64,000 nucleotides of DNA from Myxococcota bacterium (GCA_023150875.1 JAKLKC010000002.1:178737-242736), one strand, 5' to 3'. Positions 9,265 to 19,182 are shown, counted from the stretch's first letter. The notes: generated by a model from the letters alone, not told the origin. Numbers and translations are program-made.

Positions 9265-10623
9265 TCACTCCACCAGCGCGCAGGTCGCCACGGGGCTCAG
9301 CCCCTCCAGGGTGGCGGGGGCGAAGTCGGCGTCCGTGAGCGCCCGGGCGTTGTAGAGGGACACGAAGCCGCAGTCGATCCGGCTCACCGGCGCCAGGGGG
9401 GTCCGCAGCGTGCTCGGGGCGCCGCCCGTGCCGATGGCCCCGGTGAGGGGGCTGTCCAGCGTGGGATCTGGATCCTCCACGATGCGCAGGGTGGAGGGGA
9501 AGGTGCAGCCATCGGCCGCTGCGCACCCCGACTCGGCCACCAGGAGGCGGAGGGGTGGGGTGGGGAGGTCCGCCCAGGCGTCCACCGACCGCGGGAAGTG
9601 GAGCGGCTCCACCCCGGGGACGAGGGAGGTGTCCAGGTCGTACCGATAGTCGGGGACGCCCTCCTTCACCACCATCCGGCCGATGGTCCCGCCCTCGGCG
9701 GGGGAGAGGCCGTCGGAGTGGGCGTAGTACACCGAGTCCAGGCCGTCGCCGGCGTCCAGGCTCGCGGGGCCGTGGGAGGTCCCCAGGTGGAAGCCTCCGG
9801 GATCGTCGGGGAAGCGCCACAGCGACACCGGCGCTTCCGCGTCCAGCTCGACGCGATAGCCCAGGAGGTACCCGCCGTGGACCGACAACAGGACGTCCAG
9901 GCCGTCGGCGTCGGACCGGACGTCGACGTCGTTCGGGAACCCCTTCACCTCCGGCCAGCCGGGGGCGGACGGATCGATCACCCAGCGGGCCACGCCGACG
10001 TTGGACCCCAGTTCCAGGCGGACGCCCAGGATCCGGCGGTTCCCGGTGTCGGCGATCACCAGGTCCAGCCCCGACGCGTCCTCCCACAGGACCTCGACGT
10101 CGTGGGCCATGCCGAGTCCGCACTCCGGGATGGGCTCCGCGGAGCAGTCGTGGGCCTGGGGGCCGGGCAGGCCCAGGAGGTCCACCGCCCACAAGCGCCA
10201 GCGTTCGACCGGCTCGTCCTCGACGGTGAACTCGCTGAGGAAGAACATGTCGCCCGCCGCCCAGGCCACGGTGACGACGTCGGTCCCGTCCCGCGCCCGC
10301 CGCGGCGTGACCTCGTACGTCACGCACGATCGGGGCGCCCCCGCGCCACCCCCCGGGCAGTCGTCCGGCACGACGTCCTCGAGCCTCATCTCCCAGAGCA
10401 CGGCGGGGGGGGAACCCAGCTCGACCAGCGCGACGCGCGCGGCCTCGAAGTCCGACGCCAGGGCGAAGCGCCGGACTTCGGGACCGTCCGGCGTCGAGTC
10501 GTCGTCCGCCCCGGGGTCCGGGACCGGATCGAACTGCGCCGTGGTGCCGCACCCACCCACGGCCAGAGCGAGGGACGCGAGGAACGCGAGGTGGCGAGGC
10601 GCGGTCCGGGGGCAGCGTGGCAT
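9265..10623 (-). CDS. Lipoprotein, possible NHL-like beta-propeller; paralogue of 10804..12162
   Basis: Signal peptide with lipobox LALAVGGC; HDVEVLWEDASGLDLVIADTGNRRILGV; same length (452 aa) as the neighbouring paralogue. Confidence 0.82.
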   Translation of the reverse strand: MPRCPRTAPRHLAFLASLALAVGGCGTTAQFDPVPDPGADDDSTPDGPEVRRFALASDFEAARVALVELGSPPAVLWEMRLEDVVPDDCPGGGAGAPRSCVTYEVTPRRARDGTDVVTVAWAAGDMFFLSEFTVEDEPVERWRLWAVDLLGLPGPQAHDCSAEPIPECGLGMAHDVEVLWEDASGLDLVIADTGNRRILGVRLELGSNVGVARWVIDPSAPGWPEVKGFPNDVDVRSDADGLDVLLSVHGGYLLGYRVELDAEAPVSLWRFPDDPGGFHLGTSHGPASLDAGDGLDSVYYAHSDGLSPAEGGTIGRMVVKEGVPDYRYDLDTSLVPGVEPLHFPRSVDAWADLPTPPLRLLVAESGCAAADGCTFPSTLRIVEDPDPTLDSPLTGAIGTGGAPSTLRTPLAPVSRIDCGFVSLYNARALTDADFAPATLEGLSPVATCALVE

Positions 10624-10742
10624 GGTCGTTTCCGTCCGTCGACGACGGGAGGCGGGAGCGGCGGAGCGGACCCTGCCGCGCCTGCCAGCCCCCGCCACCA
10701 TGCCCGGGCCCTCCCGCGGAGGCGGACCCGCGGGGACAGCGC

Positions 10743-10770
10743 ACGCTACCACGGCACGGAGCGGCGTCAA
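10743..10770 (-). promoter_or_regulatory. Putative sigma70-type promoter of lipoprotein copy 1 (TTGACG-N16-TAGCGT)
   Basis: Reverse-strand TTGACG, 16-nt spacer, TAGCGT; conserved at the same place in the duplicate copy. Confidence 0.6.
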
Positions 10771-10803
10771 GGGATCCGCTGGCCCTCGCCCGCGGGCGCC
10801 CCG

Positions 10804-12162
10804 TCAGTCCACCAGGGCGCAGCTCCCGACGGGGCTCAGCGCGGACAGGGTGGCGGGGGAGAAGTCCGCCTCGTCCAAGGCGCGGGCGCTGTAGAGGGAC
10901 ACGAAGCCGCAGTCGATCCGGCTCGCCGCCACGGAGGGAGTCCGGAGGATGTCCGGCCCACCGCCGGTGCCGACGGCTCCGGTGAGGGGGCTGTCCAGGG
11001 TGGGATCCGCGTCGTCCAGGATCCGCAGCGTGGAGGGGAACGGGCACCCGCCGAACGTGGCGCACCCCGACTCGGCCACCAGGAGGCGAAGGGGTGGGGC
11101 GTGGAGGTCCGCCCAGGCGTCCACCGACCGCGGGTAGTGGAGCGGCTCCACCCCAGGCGTGAGCGATACGTCCAGGTCGTACCGGTAGTCGGGGACGCCC
11201 TCCTTCACCACCATCCGCCCGATGGTCCCGCCCTCCGCGGGGTAGAGGCCGTCGGAGTGGGCGTAGTACACCGAGTCCAGGCCGTCGCCAGCGTCCAGGC
11301 TCGCGGGGCCGTGGGAGGTCCCCAGGTGGAACTCCTCGGGACCGCCCGGATAGCTCCAGAGGAACGCCGGGACCTGCGCGTCCAGCTCGACGCGGTAGGC
11401 CTGGAGGTACCCGCCGTGGTCCGAGGCCCGGACCTCCAGCCCGTCGGGGTCGACCCGGACGTCGACGTCGTTCGGGAACCCCTCCACCTGCGGCCAGCCC
11501 GGGGTGGTGGGGTCGATCACCCAGCGGGCCGTGCCAACGTGGGAGCCCGGATCCAATCGGACGCCCACGACCCTGCGGTTCCCGGTGTCGGCGATCACGA
11601 GGTCCAGCCCCGACGCGTCCTCCCACAGCACCTCGACGTCGTGGGGCATGGCGAAGCCGCACTCCTGGATGGGCTCCTCGGTGCAGTCGTGGGCCTGGGA
11701 CCCGGGCAGCCCCAGGAGGTCCACCGCCCAGAGGCGCCAGCGCTCCACCGGCTCGGCCTCGACGGTGAACTCGCTGAGGAAGAACAGCTCTCCCGCCGCC
11801 CAGGCCACGGTCACGACGTCGGCCCCGTCCCGCGCCCGTCGCGGCGTGACCTCGTAGACCGCGCAACGCCGGGGCTCCCCCCCCACCGAACCCGGGCAGA
11901 CGTCCCGCGCCACGTCGTCCAGCCTCATGTCCCACAGCACCGCGGGGGGCGAGCCCAGCTCGACCAGCGCGATCCTGCCCTCCTCGAAGTCCGAGGCCAG
12001 GGCGAAGCGCCGGACCTCCGGCTCGTCCGGGGTCGAGTCGTCGTCCGAGGAGAGATCGGGCACCGGCACGAACTGCGCCGACGTCCCGCACCCGCCCGCG
12101 ACCCAGAGGACGGACGCGAGGAACGCGAGGCGGCGGGGCGCGGGCCAGGGGCGGGGTGGCAT
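10804..12162 (-). CDS. Lipoprotein, possible NHL-like beta-propeller; paralogue of 9265..10623
   Basis: Lipobox LWVAGGC; near-colinear similarity to the neighbouring ORF along its whole length. Confidence 0.82.
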   Translation of the reverse strand: MPPRPWPAPRRLAFLASVLWVAGGCGTSAQFVPVPDLSSDDDSTPDEPEVRRFALASDFEEGRIALVELGSPPAVLWDMRLDDVARDVCPGSVGGEPRRCAVYEVTPRRARDGADVVTVAWAAGELFFLSEFTVEAEPVERWRLWAVDLLGLPGSQAHDCTEEPIQECGFAMPHDVEVLWEDASGLDLVIADTGNRRVVGVRLDPGSHVGTARWVIDPTTPGWPQVEGFPNDVDVRVDPDGLEVRASDHGGYLQAYRVELDAQVPAFLWSYPGGPEEFHLGTSHGPASLDAGDGLDSVYYAHSDGLYPAEGGTIGRMVVKEGVPDYRYDLDVSLTPGVEPLHYPRSVDAWADLHAPPLRLLVAESGCATFGGCPFPSTLRILDDADPTLDSPLTGAVGTGGGPDILRTPSVAASRIDCGFVSLYSARALDEADFSPATLSALSPVGSCALVD

Positions 12163-12278
12163 GATCGCTTCCGTCCGTCGATGACGGGAGGCGGGAGGGG
12201 CGATGCGGATCCGCCCGCGTCACCCGCCTCCGCGCGCCATGCCCTGGCATCCCGGCGGGTGGGCCGCCGGGACGGACC

Positions 12279-12306
12279 ACGCTAGCACGGTTCGGAGCGG
12301 GGTCAA
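12279..12306 (-). promoter_or_regulatory. Putative sigma70-type promoter of lipoprotein copy 2 (TTGACC-N16-TAGCGT)
   Basis: Reverse-strand TTGACC, 16-nt spacer, TAGCGT; conserved with copy 1. Confidence 0.6.
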
Positions 12307-12341
12307 GCGGGAGCCGGGCCCGCGCCGCCCCCGCCCGCCGG

Positions 12342-12545
12342 TCAGCGGGAGGACGCCGGCCGGAACAGCCTCACCAGCACCCAGATCACCCCGAGCACCG
12401 CGGCCACCGGCACGAGGAGGGCCAGCAGCGCCATGGCCAGCCCGGCCAGGATCCCCAGGACCTTCAAGGCGATCAGCGCCAGCACCACCAGCCCCACCAT
12501 CTGGAGGGCGGTCTTGAACAGGTCGGAAGAGGGGGAGGGGGACAT
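12342..12545 (-). CDS. Small membrane protein
   Basis: MSPSPSSDLFKTALQMVGLVVLALIALKVLGILAGLAMALLALLVPVAAVLGVIWVLVRLFRP, two hydrophobic segments. Confidence 0.6.
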   Translation of the reverse strand: MSPSPSSDLFKTALQMVGLVVLALIALKVLGILAGLAMALLALLVPVAAVLGVIWVLVRLFRPASSR

Positions 12546-12643
12546 CGGGCGGCTTCTCCTTTCCAGGGCGCCGGGGCCGGGGCGCGGCACCGGGAGGGGC
12601 GATGGGGGCGGTGTGGCGGGGGCCGCGGGGGATCCGGCCCGGC

Positions 12644-13003
12644 TCAACGGGCGATCCGCGGGGCGGGGGGCACCCCTCCGACCCGAGGCGAGGCGAACCC
12701 GGGAGCCGCGCTGGGGGTCCCTTCCGGCGTCGAGGTCGAGGCGGCGGCCACCACCTCGGCCACCATCGGGGCCGAGGCGTGGACGATCAGGACCAGACCG
12801 AGGGCGGCGGCGAGGAAGGGCGCGAGGCCGAGGGCCGCCAGGACCACCCCCGCCTCGCCGCGCCCCGGCAAAGCCGGGGGGCGGACGAAACGGAGGGAGC
12901 CGGACACCTCGCGGCGGGGCGGCCGTACCGGGGCCGGAGGGCCGATCACGCGGGTGGGGCCGGGCTGGGACGGGCCGGGGACTCGAAGGCTGGACGGGGT
13001 CAC
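12644..13003 (-). CDS. Small protein with one hydrophobic segment
   Basis: GVVLAALGLAPFLAAALGLVLIVHA hydrophobic stretch; otherwise low complexity. Confidence 0.4.
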   Translation of the reverse strand: MTPSSLRVPGPSQPGPTRVIGPPAPVRPPRREVSGSLRFVRPPALPGRGEAGVVLAALGLAPFLAAALGLVLIVHASAPMVAEVVAAASTSTPEGTPSAAPGFASPRVGGVPPAPRIAR

Positions 13004-13086
13004 GGCGGGGCTCCGGGCGCCGGGATGTTCCGCTCGGGGCGGATCGGCGCGACCACCGGGCCTACGGCGTCACCCCCGGACCTATT

Positions 13087-15282
13087 TCAGCGACCCTCGA
13101 CTTCCCGTGATCCACCGGCGTCTCCCCCCGCCCACTCCGCCCGCGGCGGAGTCCAGGCCGACTCGGCGGGCTCGCCCCGGACGGCATCGGCGGCGGGTCC
13201 TCCGGGTGGCGGGGGCGGTGGCGCGGGATCGGCCCCCGGGGGTTCGGTCGCCGCGGCCGCGGGCCGGGCCGGCTCCCTCCCCTCCCGGGCAGCCTTCGCC
13301 AGCATCGTCGCGGGCACGGGGTCCCGGATCAGGGGGGTGACGCCCAGGGCCTCCCGCTCCAGGGGGGGGCCGGCCGGAAACCACCGCTCCTCCACCACCC
13401 GCCGGGCCTCCTCCGCCAGCGTGCCCTCCGGCCACACCGCCCGGGCCTGCCCGAACACCTCCCGGGCGCCGGCCAGGTCGCCGATCCCCGCCCGGGCCAT
13501 GACGTAGATGTAGATGTCGCTGGACCGCTGGGAGACGCCGCCGATCTCCATGGTCCTCTCGATGGTCTGGAAGGCGTCGAGGTACTGGCCCGCGAGCCAC
13601 TGGCCGTAGGCGAGGCTGTTCAGGTAGATGGGCTGCTTCGGGTCCTCGGCGAGGTCCTGGGCCACCAGGGCGAGGCCCTGGGCGACGGCGGCCCGGTCCT
13701 CGGGCCGGTCCACGAAGAGGGACCACCCGAAGTTGTTCCGCATCGGGGGCCGCCAGCGCTCGAGGGGGACGACGCGGGAGAGCCGCGTGTACAGCTCGAC
13801 CGCCCCCGGGGCGTCCCCGGCGGCGCTGTAGAGTTCCGCCGCCTGCATGAGCACGAGGGGGTCCTCGGGCGCCTTGGCCAGGGCCAGGTCCACCTCCTTC
13901 CGGGCCCGGTCCAGGTCCCCCGATCCCACCGCCTCCATCGCCGCCGCGATGTGGGGGGCGACCACGTGCTCCGAGGCCCCGGCGATGCGGGGGGCGACGT
14001 TCGCCGCCGCCGCCAGGAGCGCCAGGACGCTCAGGCCGAAGGGGACCGCCAGCGTGCCCCAGCGGGCCGGCGCGCCCTCGGGCTCCAGCACCACCGGCCG
14101 CAGCAGGGCCCCGCAGAGGGCACCCCCCACGAAGCCCCCGAAGTGGCCCCAGTGGTCGATGGGCAGGCCGGGCAGGAGGCCCAGCCCGAAGACCAGGGCC
14201 GCGTAGACCACCAGGTTGGTCCCGAAGAACGGGTGGAGGGCCTCGGGGATCCGGCGCCGGTGCCGCCTCCCGAAGCTGATCCCGGCCCCCACGAGGCCCA
14301 TGACCGCGCCCGACGCTCCCATGGAGATCGCGTCGGGGTGGACCCAGGCCGAGAGGGCGCTGGCGCACAGGATCGAGGCGACGAGGAGCACCAGGAAGCG
14401 GGGGCTCCCGAACACGTTCTCGAAGATCCGCCCCAACATCATCAGCATCGCCATGTTGATGCCGAGGTGCAGCAGCGAGCCGTGGAGGAAGGCCCCCGTC
14501 ACCAGGCGCCACCACTCGGCGGGCCCGCCGGAGGCGAAGACGCGCTCCCCCATGACCGCCCCGAACAGCGGGGGGATCTCCAGCCCGACGGCCGCCGGGA
14601 CCAGAAGGCCGGCGTCGTAGCCCAGTACGAGCATCATCCCGTACAGCACGACGCAGATCGCCACCATCGAGGCGGCCAGGTACGGGAAGGGGGAGAGGCG
14701 CTGGAGGAAGTCCCGCACCACCGCCCGGGGCTCCCGGTAGGGACGCCACCGGGTGAGGGCGATCTTGCGGGGACCGTCCGCCCGGCCCTCCGGCTCCGGC
14801 GGACGGGGCTCCGGGGGCACCGGGGGCGCCGGTTCCCCGCCCATCGAGCGCCGCTCCCGGGGTCCCGGCCCCACCTCCGCCTTCTCCAGGACGGGTCCGG
14901 CCCGATCCCCCGCCGGGGGCCCTCCCAGGCCGGGCTCGACGAACTCCGGGTCGAACTCCCCCCCCGCCGCCGCCAGCACCTCCCCGACCCGGTCCGGATC
15001 GAGGACCGGCTCGGACGCCCCCGGCCCCTCCCCTCTCCCGGGGACCTCCGCGGCTTCGCCCGGATGCCCGCCGCCCCCCGGCGCCGGTGCGCCACCGCCG
15101 GGAGCGCTCAAGGGACCTGCCTGCGCCGCTCGGGCGGGATCGGGGAGTCTCGATGGGGGTCGATCAAGGGGACTCTCGGGCGGGAGGAGGCTCGATCCGG
15201 CGCGTCGTGGGCTGCGCGCGGGGGGACGGACCCAAGGCGTCGCCCAGGGGGCGACCGCGCCAATAAATAGCAACCCCCCCAT
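13087..15282 (-). CDS. Rhomboid family intramembrane serine protease with long N-terminal extension and C-terminal TPR region (true start uncertain, maybe near 15110)
   Basis: GAFLHGSLLHLGINMAMLMMLG, SMGASGAVMGLVGA (GxSG), DHWGHFGGFVGGALCG (catalytic His); downstream helical repeats. Confidence 0.85.
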   Translation of the reverse strand: MGGLLFIGAVAPWATPWVRPPARSPRRAGSSLLPPESPLDRPPSRLPDPARAAQAGPLSAPGGGAPAPGGGGHPGEAAEVPGRGEGPGASEPVLDPDRVGEVLAAAGGEFDPEFVEPGLGGPPAGDRAGPVLEKAEVGPGPRERRSMGGEPAPPVPPEPRPPEPEGRADGPRKIALTRWRPYREPRAVVRDFLQRLSPFPYLAASMVAICVVLYGMMLVLGYDAGLLVPAAVGLEIPPLFGAVMGERVFASGGPAEWWRLVTGAFLHGSLLHLGINMAMLMMLGRIFENVFGSPRFLVLLVASILCASALSAWVHPDAISMGASGAVMGLVGAGISFGRRHRRRIPEALHPFFGTNLVVYAALVFGLGLLPGLPIDHWGHFGGFVGGALCGALLRPVVLEPEGAPARWGTLAVPFGLSVLALLAAAANVAPRIAGASEHVVAPHIAAAMEAVGSGDLDRARKEVDLALAKAPEDPLVLMQAAELYSAAGDAPGAVELYTRLSRVVPLERWRPPMRNNFGWSLFVDRPEDRAAVAQGLALVAQDLAEDPKQPIYLNSLAYGQWLAGQYLDAFQTIERTMEIGGVSQRSSDIYIYVMARAGIGDLAGAREVFGQARAVWPEGTLAEEARRVVEERWFPAGPPLEREALGVTPLIRDPVPATMLAKAAREGREPARPAAAATEPPGADPAPPPPPPGGPAADAVRGEPAESAWTPPRAEWAGGDAGGSREVEGR

Positions 15283-15359
15283 GGGGAAGCAACGCGGGCC
15301 CGCCCGCGGGCCCCCGCCTCCGATTGACCGCCCCCCCCGAAGCGGGGTCGAATGGCGCG

Positions 15360-17507
15360 ATGCTTCCCTTCCGGAGCCACCCCCCTCGCCGCCCCCGCTC
15401 GGGCCCGAAGGTCGTCGGCCTCCTCGGCCTGCTGGTGGGCCTGCCGGGGCTGGTGCTGGCCTACTTCGGCGTGCTGTCGGTGCGCTCCGAGGCGGTGGTG
15501 GCCCGCGCGCAGTTCCAGGAGCGCTGCGAGGAAGTGGCTGCGGACCTCTACGGGGAGTTGGAGCGCCGCTTCGCGGGCCTGGACCAGGGGCTGCTGCGGG
15601 GAGTGTCCCGCGCCGGGGACGCGTGGGTCGATCCCGGCGCCGTCGGCGACGCCCTCGTCGCGTCCCTCCCCGACGTCGAGGGCCTGCTGGTGCTGGACGG
15701 CAACGGGTCCATCCTCTACCCGCCGCCGAACGCGATCTCGCTGGAGGACGCCACCTTCCGCAGGATCGGGGACGTGGACCGCTCGTTCATGGGGGAGAGC
15801 TTCCGCCTCGGCGAGGACGCGGAGATCCGAGGGGACGATCCCGCCGCCGCCGCCGCGGCCTATGCCGCCTCCGTGCCGGGGATCCCCGGGGATCGGGGCA
15901 AGGCGCTGGCCATGAACGCCTGGGCCCGCGCCCTCCTCAAGGACGGCCGCCCCGGGGAGGCGCGGGCGGTGTGGCAGGGGATCGCCCGGGACCACCCCGA
16001 CGAGCAGGACTGGAACGGCTTCCCCCTGGCGACCCTCGCCCGCTACCAGGTGGGCCTGTCCTACCTCCAGCAGGGGGAGCTGCTCCCGTCGGCCCGCGCC
16101 TTCTCGGACCTCCTCGCAGACCAGATGCGGCGGCCGTGGAGCTACGGCGGGTTCGCGGAGGGGGTGATCGCCCGGAAGCTCCTGCTCCACCTGGACTCGG
16201 GCCGCCTCGTGGAGGCCCTGCCCCCGGGGGAGCGCCCCGACCTCGACGCCGCCCGCGCCCACTTCGCCGAGGCGTCCCGCCGCCAGAGGGACCAGGCGGC
16301 GACCCTGGCCCTCCTGCCGGTGCTCCGGGAGGACCGCGCGACCAGCGAGGACTCCCGGGTCCAGTACTCCCGCGACGACGTCGGAGACGTCCGGGTCCTG
16401 ACCGCCCGGGTGAGGTGGAGCGCCCCCGGGGTGAAGCGCCTGTTCATCTTCACCCTGGACGAGGGGCGCCTTCTGGGACGGCTGAGGGACCTGATCGCCA
16501 GCGCCGCCCGGGTCAACCCGGAGATCCGGATCTCCCTGGTGGACTCCCGGGAGGGGCCCCTCCCGCTCCGCTCCTCCGGCGAGGGAGCGCTCTACTCGTT
16601 GGAGCCCTGGGTGGCGGGCATGATGCTGGTGGTGGGCCGCGGCGATCCCAGCAAGGTGGACGCCCAGCTCGCCCGGGCGCGGGGCGTCCGGATCGGCATG
16701 GTCGCCGCCTTCACCCTGCTCATCCTCTTCGGCGCGGGCGTCACCGCTCGGGCCGTCCTCCGGGAGATGGACATCGCTCGCCTGCGTACCGACTTCGTCA
16801 GCAACGTCTCCCACGAGCTCCGCACCCCCATCACCACCATCCGCCTCATGGGGGAGATGCTGGCGATGGGGGCGGTCCCCACCGAGGAGAAGCGCCGGGA
16901 GTACTACCAGACCATCGTGTCGGAGAGCGAGCGCCTGTCCCGCCTCATCAACAACGTGCTGGACTTCGCCCGGCTGGAGGAGGGACGCAAGAAGTTCCGC
17001 TTCGCCCGCGGGGACGTGGGGGAGTGCGTGCGCCAGGTGGCGCGCACCACCGCCGACTACCTCCACGGCGAGGGGTTCGACTTCGAGGTGGAGGTCGCCC
17101 CGGACCTGCCTCGGCTGTGGTTCGACTCCGACGCCATCGTGCAGGCCCTGGTCAACCTGCTCACGAATGCGGTGAAATACTCGCGCCGCGAGCGGCACGT
17201 GCGCCTGACCGCCCGCCGGGAGCGGAGCAACGTCGTGCTGGCGGTGAGAGACCGGGGCGAGGGCATCGACCCCAAGGACCTGAAGCACATCTTCGAGAAG
17301 TTCTACCGCGGCGGGGACGCGCTGACCCGGGAGACCCGGGGAGCCGGGCTGGGACTGAGCATCGTCCGGGCCATCGTCGACGCCCACGGCGGCAGGGTCC
17401 GCGTCGAGAGTCGACCCGGCGAGGGCAGTACCTTCAGCATCGTCCTGCCGGTGCGGGAGGAGCCTCCGGCCGACCTCCCCACCACCCCAGAGGAACAAGT
17501 CGCATGA
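15360..17507 (+). CDS. Sensor histidine kinase
   Basis: FVSNVSHELRTPITTIRLMGEMLAMG H-box; LVNLLTNAVKYSRRERHV N-box; VRDRGEGIDPKDLKHIFEKFYRG; GAGLGLSIVRAIVDAHGG. Confidence 0.93.
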   Translation: MLPFRSHPPRRPRSGPKVVGLLGLLVGLPGLVLAYFGVLSVRSEAVVARAQFQERCEEVAADLYGELERRFAGLDQGLLRGVSRAGDAWVDPGAVGDALVASLPDVEGLLVLDGNGSILYPPPNAISLEDATFRRIGDVDRSFMGESFRLGEDAEIRGDDPAAAAAAYAASVPGIPGDRGKALAMNAWARALLKDGRPGEARAVWQGIARDHPDEQDWNGFPLATLARYQVGLSYLQQGELLPSARAFSDLLADQMRRPWSYGGFAEGVIARKLLLHLDSGRLVEALPPGERPDLDAARAHFAEASRRQRDQAATLALLPVLREDRATSEDSRVQYSRDDVGDVRVLTARVRWSAPGVKRLFIFTLDEGRLLGRLRDLIASAARVNPEIRISLVDSREGPLPLRSSGEGALYSLEPWVAGMMLVVGRGDPSKVDAQLARARGVRIGMVAAFTLLILFGAGVTARAVLREMDIARLRTDFVSNVSHELRTPITTIRLMGEMLAMGAVPTEEKRREYYQTIVSESERLSRLINNVLDFARLEEGRKKFRFARGDVGECVRQVARTTADYLHGEGFDFEVEVAPDLPRLWFDSDAIVQALVNLLTNAVKYSRRERHVRLTARRERSNVVLAVRDRGEGIDPKDLKHIFEKFYRGGDALTRETRGAGLGLSIVRAIVDAHGGRVRVESRPGEGSTFSIVLPVREEPPADLPTTPEEQVA

Positions 17508-18181
17508 AGTCGATCCTGATCGTCGAGGACGAACCTCGGATCCTCTCCTCCCTGGCGGACTTCTTCCGACTCCAGGAGTACGACGTCCGGACCGCCCCGA
17601 GGGGCGAGGACGCGCTTCGCCTCGCCCGCGAGCACCCCCCGGACCTGGTGCTGCTGGACATCATGCTGCCCGGAATGCACGGCTACGAGGTCTGCCGCCG
17701 GCTGAGGCAGGAGGGGTTCCACCGGCCGGTGCTCTTCCTGACCGCCAAGGGGGAAGAAGTCGACAAGCTGACGGGCTTCGATGTGGGCGGCGACGACTAC
17801 GTGACCAAGCCCTTCTCGCTGCTGGAGCTCCACGCCCGGGTCAAGGCGCTGCTCCGCAGGGCCGATCCGGGGCCGGAGGAGGACACCTACGCCTTCGACG
17901 GGATCACGGCGAACTTCACCACCTACGAGATCTCGGTGCAGGGGAACCCCGTCAAGCTCTCGGCGAAGGAGATGGACCTCCTGAAGTTCCTCATCCGGCA
18001 CCGGAACCAGGTCCTGACCCGGGACGTGCTCCTGGAGCAGGTCTGGAACTACGACACCGACGTCAGCACCCGAACCGTCGACACCCACATCCTCAACCTC
18101 CGGCGCAAGCTCGCCGCGGACGGGCCCCGGGACCGGTACATCGAGACCATCCACGGCGTCGGCTACAAGTGGGTGGGCTGA
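17504..18181 (+). CDS. OmpR-family response regulator
   Basis: ILIVEDEPRILSSL receiver, LVLLDIMLPGMHGYEVC, FLTAKGEEVDKLTGFDVGGDDYVTKPFSLLEL; wHTH TRTVDTHILNLRRKLAADGPRDRYIETIHGVGYKWV; ATGA overlap with kinase. Confidence 0.95.
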   Translation: MKSILIVEDEPRILSSLADFFRLQEYDVRTAPRGEDALRLAREHPPDLVLLDIMLPGMHGYEVCRRLRQEGFHRPVLFLTAKGEEVDKLTGFDVGGDDYVTKPFSLLELHARVKALLRRADPGPEEDTYAFDGITANFTTYEISVQGNPVKLSAKEMDLLKFLIRHRNQVLTRDVLLEQVWNYDTDVSTRTVDTHILNLRRKLAADGPRDRYIETIHGVGYKWVG

Positions 18182-18219
18182 TCCCCAGGGGCCGGTGACC
18201 GGGAGGATCGGGGACGAAG

Positions 18220-19182
18220 GTGCGGCGCCTGCAGCGGACGAGATGGCTCATGGGGGCGGCGGGAGCGGCGGCGCTGCTCGCGGCGATCGCCTGGGCCGCG
18301 GTCCATCGGCTCGGCTCCGACCCTCCCCCGCCGTCCGCGCCGCGGGGCGCCGCCGACCGGGCGCCACCGCACCGGGATCCCGGCGACGACCTGAGGGCCC
18401 GGGAGCTGCTCGGGGACGGGCTCTACCTGGAGTCCGGCATGGGCGACTACCGGGGCGCGGTCGAGCGCTACCGCCAGGCGGCGGCACTGTCCGATGTGGA
18501 CCCCGGGACTCGGGGGGAGGTCCTCTTCCGCCTGGGCCACGCCCTGGAGAGGCTCGGGGAGAGGGCCGAAGCCGGAGCCGCCTTCCAGGGAGTCCTCGAC
18601 CTCCCCACCGGCCGCTCCCGGTGGTCGGAACCCGCGCGCGTCCGCCTGACGCGGATCCGGGAGTCGGAGGGGGCGGTGCGGGACCTGCCCGCGGCCCTGG
18701 ACTTCGAGAGGGACGGGGGAGGCTGGCAGCACTCCTCCCACTACGCCGCCAAGGGGACCGTCCAGCGCGTGGAGGACGCCGCCATCGCCCGGACCGGCTC
18801 CGGGGTGCTGGAGTGGCGCACCACCGTGGTGGCCCGGGAAGACGACCTGATCTACCTGCCCCTCGACACCGAGCCCCAGGCGCCCCGGAGGGTCTCCTTC
18901 GCGGTGCGGACCACGGCGTTCACCGCCCGCCTCTTCCTCTTCGCGGTGCTGGCGGACGGGAGCCGTTACTCGTCGCCCGGTTTCGTGGTATCTCCGGCGG
19001 ACGGCTGGATCCACCGGGACCTCCACCTGGCCTCGGACTTCCGCCCCATTGCAGGGCAGGTGTCGGGGACTCCGTTGGATCCGAGCCGGATCAAGTTCCT
19101 CATGCTCCAGGACGCCACGGGGTACTTCTCCACCGACCGCGGCGAGAACCGGATCCTGCTCGATGACTTCCTCGTCCGCTGA
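18220..19182 (+). CDS. Membrane-anchored TPR protein with C-terminal jelly-roll (CBM-like) domain
   Basis: N-terminal TM; VERYRQAAALSDVDPGTRGEVLFRLGHALERLG; C-terminal LDFERDGGGWQ...ILLDDFLVR pattern typical of carbohydrate-binding-like jelly rolls. Confidence 0.65.
   Translation: MRRLQRTRWLMGAAGAAALLAAIAWAAVHRLGSDPPPPSAPRGAADRAPPHRDPGDDLRARELLGDGLYLESGMGDYRGAVERYRQAAALSDVDPGTRGEVLFRLGHALERLGERAEAGAAFQGVLDLPTGRSRWSEPARVRLTRIRESEGAVRDLPAALDFERDGGGWQHSSHYAAKGTVQRVEDAAIARTGSGVLEWRTTVVAREDDLIYLPLDTEPQAPRRVSFAVRTTAFTARLFLFAVLADGSRYSSPGFVVSPADGWIHRDLHLASDFRPIAGQVSGTPLDPSRIKFLMLQDATGYFSTDRGENRILLDDFLVR

Larger units (their letters stand above)
9265..12310 (-). repeat. Tandem duplication (period about 1539 bp) covering promoter, 5'UTR and lipoprotein CDS
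   Basis: Both start and stop positions of the two ORFs are offset by 1539 nt; promoters and UTRs align (catggtcgtttccgtccgtcgacgacgggaggcggga / catgatcgcttccgtccgtcgatgacgggaggcggga). Confidence 0.85.

Noticed and set aside
8783-12280. 1165-aa minus-strand ORF showing an obvious internal repeat
   Set aside because: It is an alternate-frame reading of the duplicated lipoprotein genes; the repeat reflects the DNA duplication, not a repeat protein
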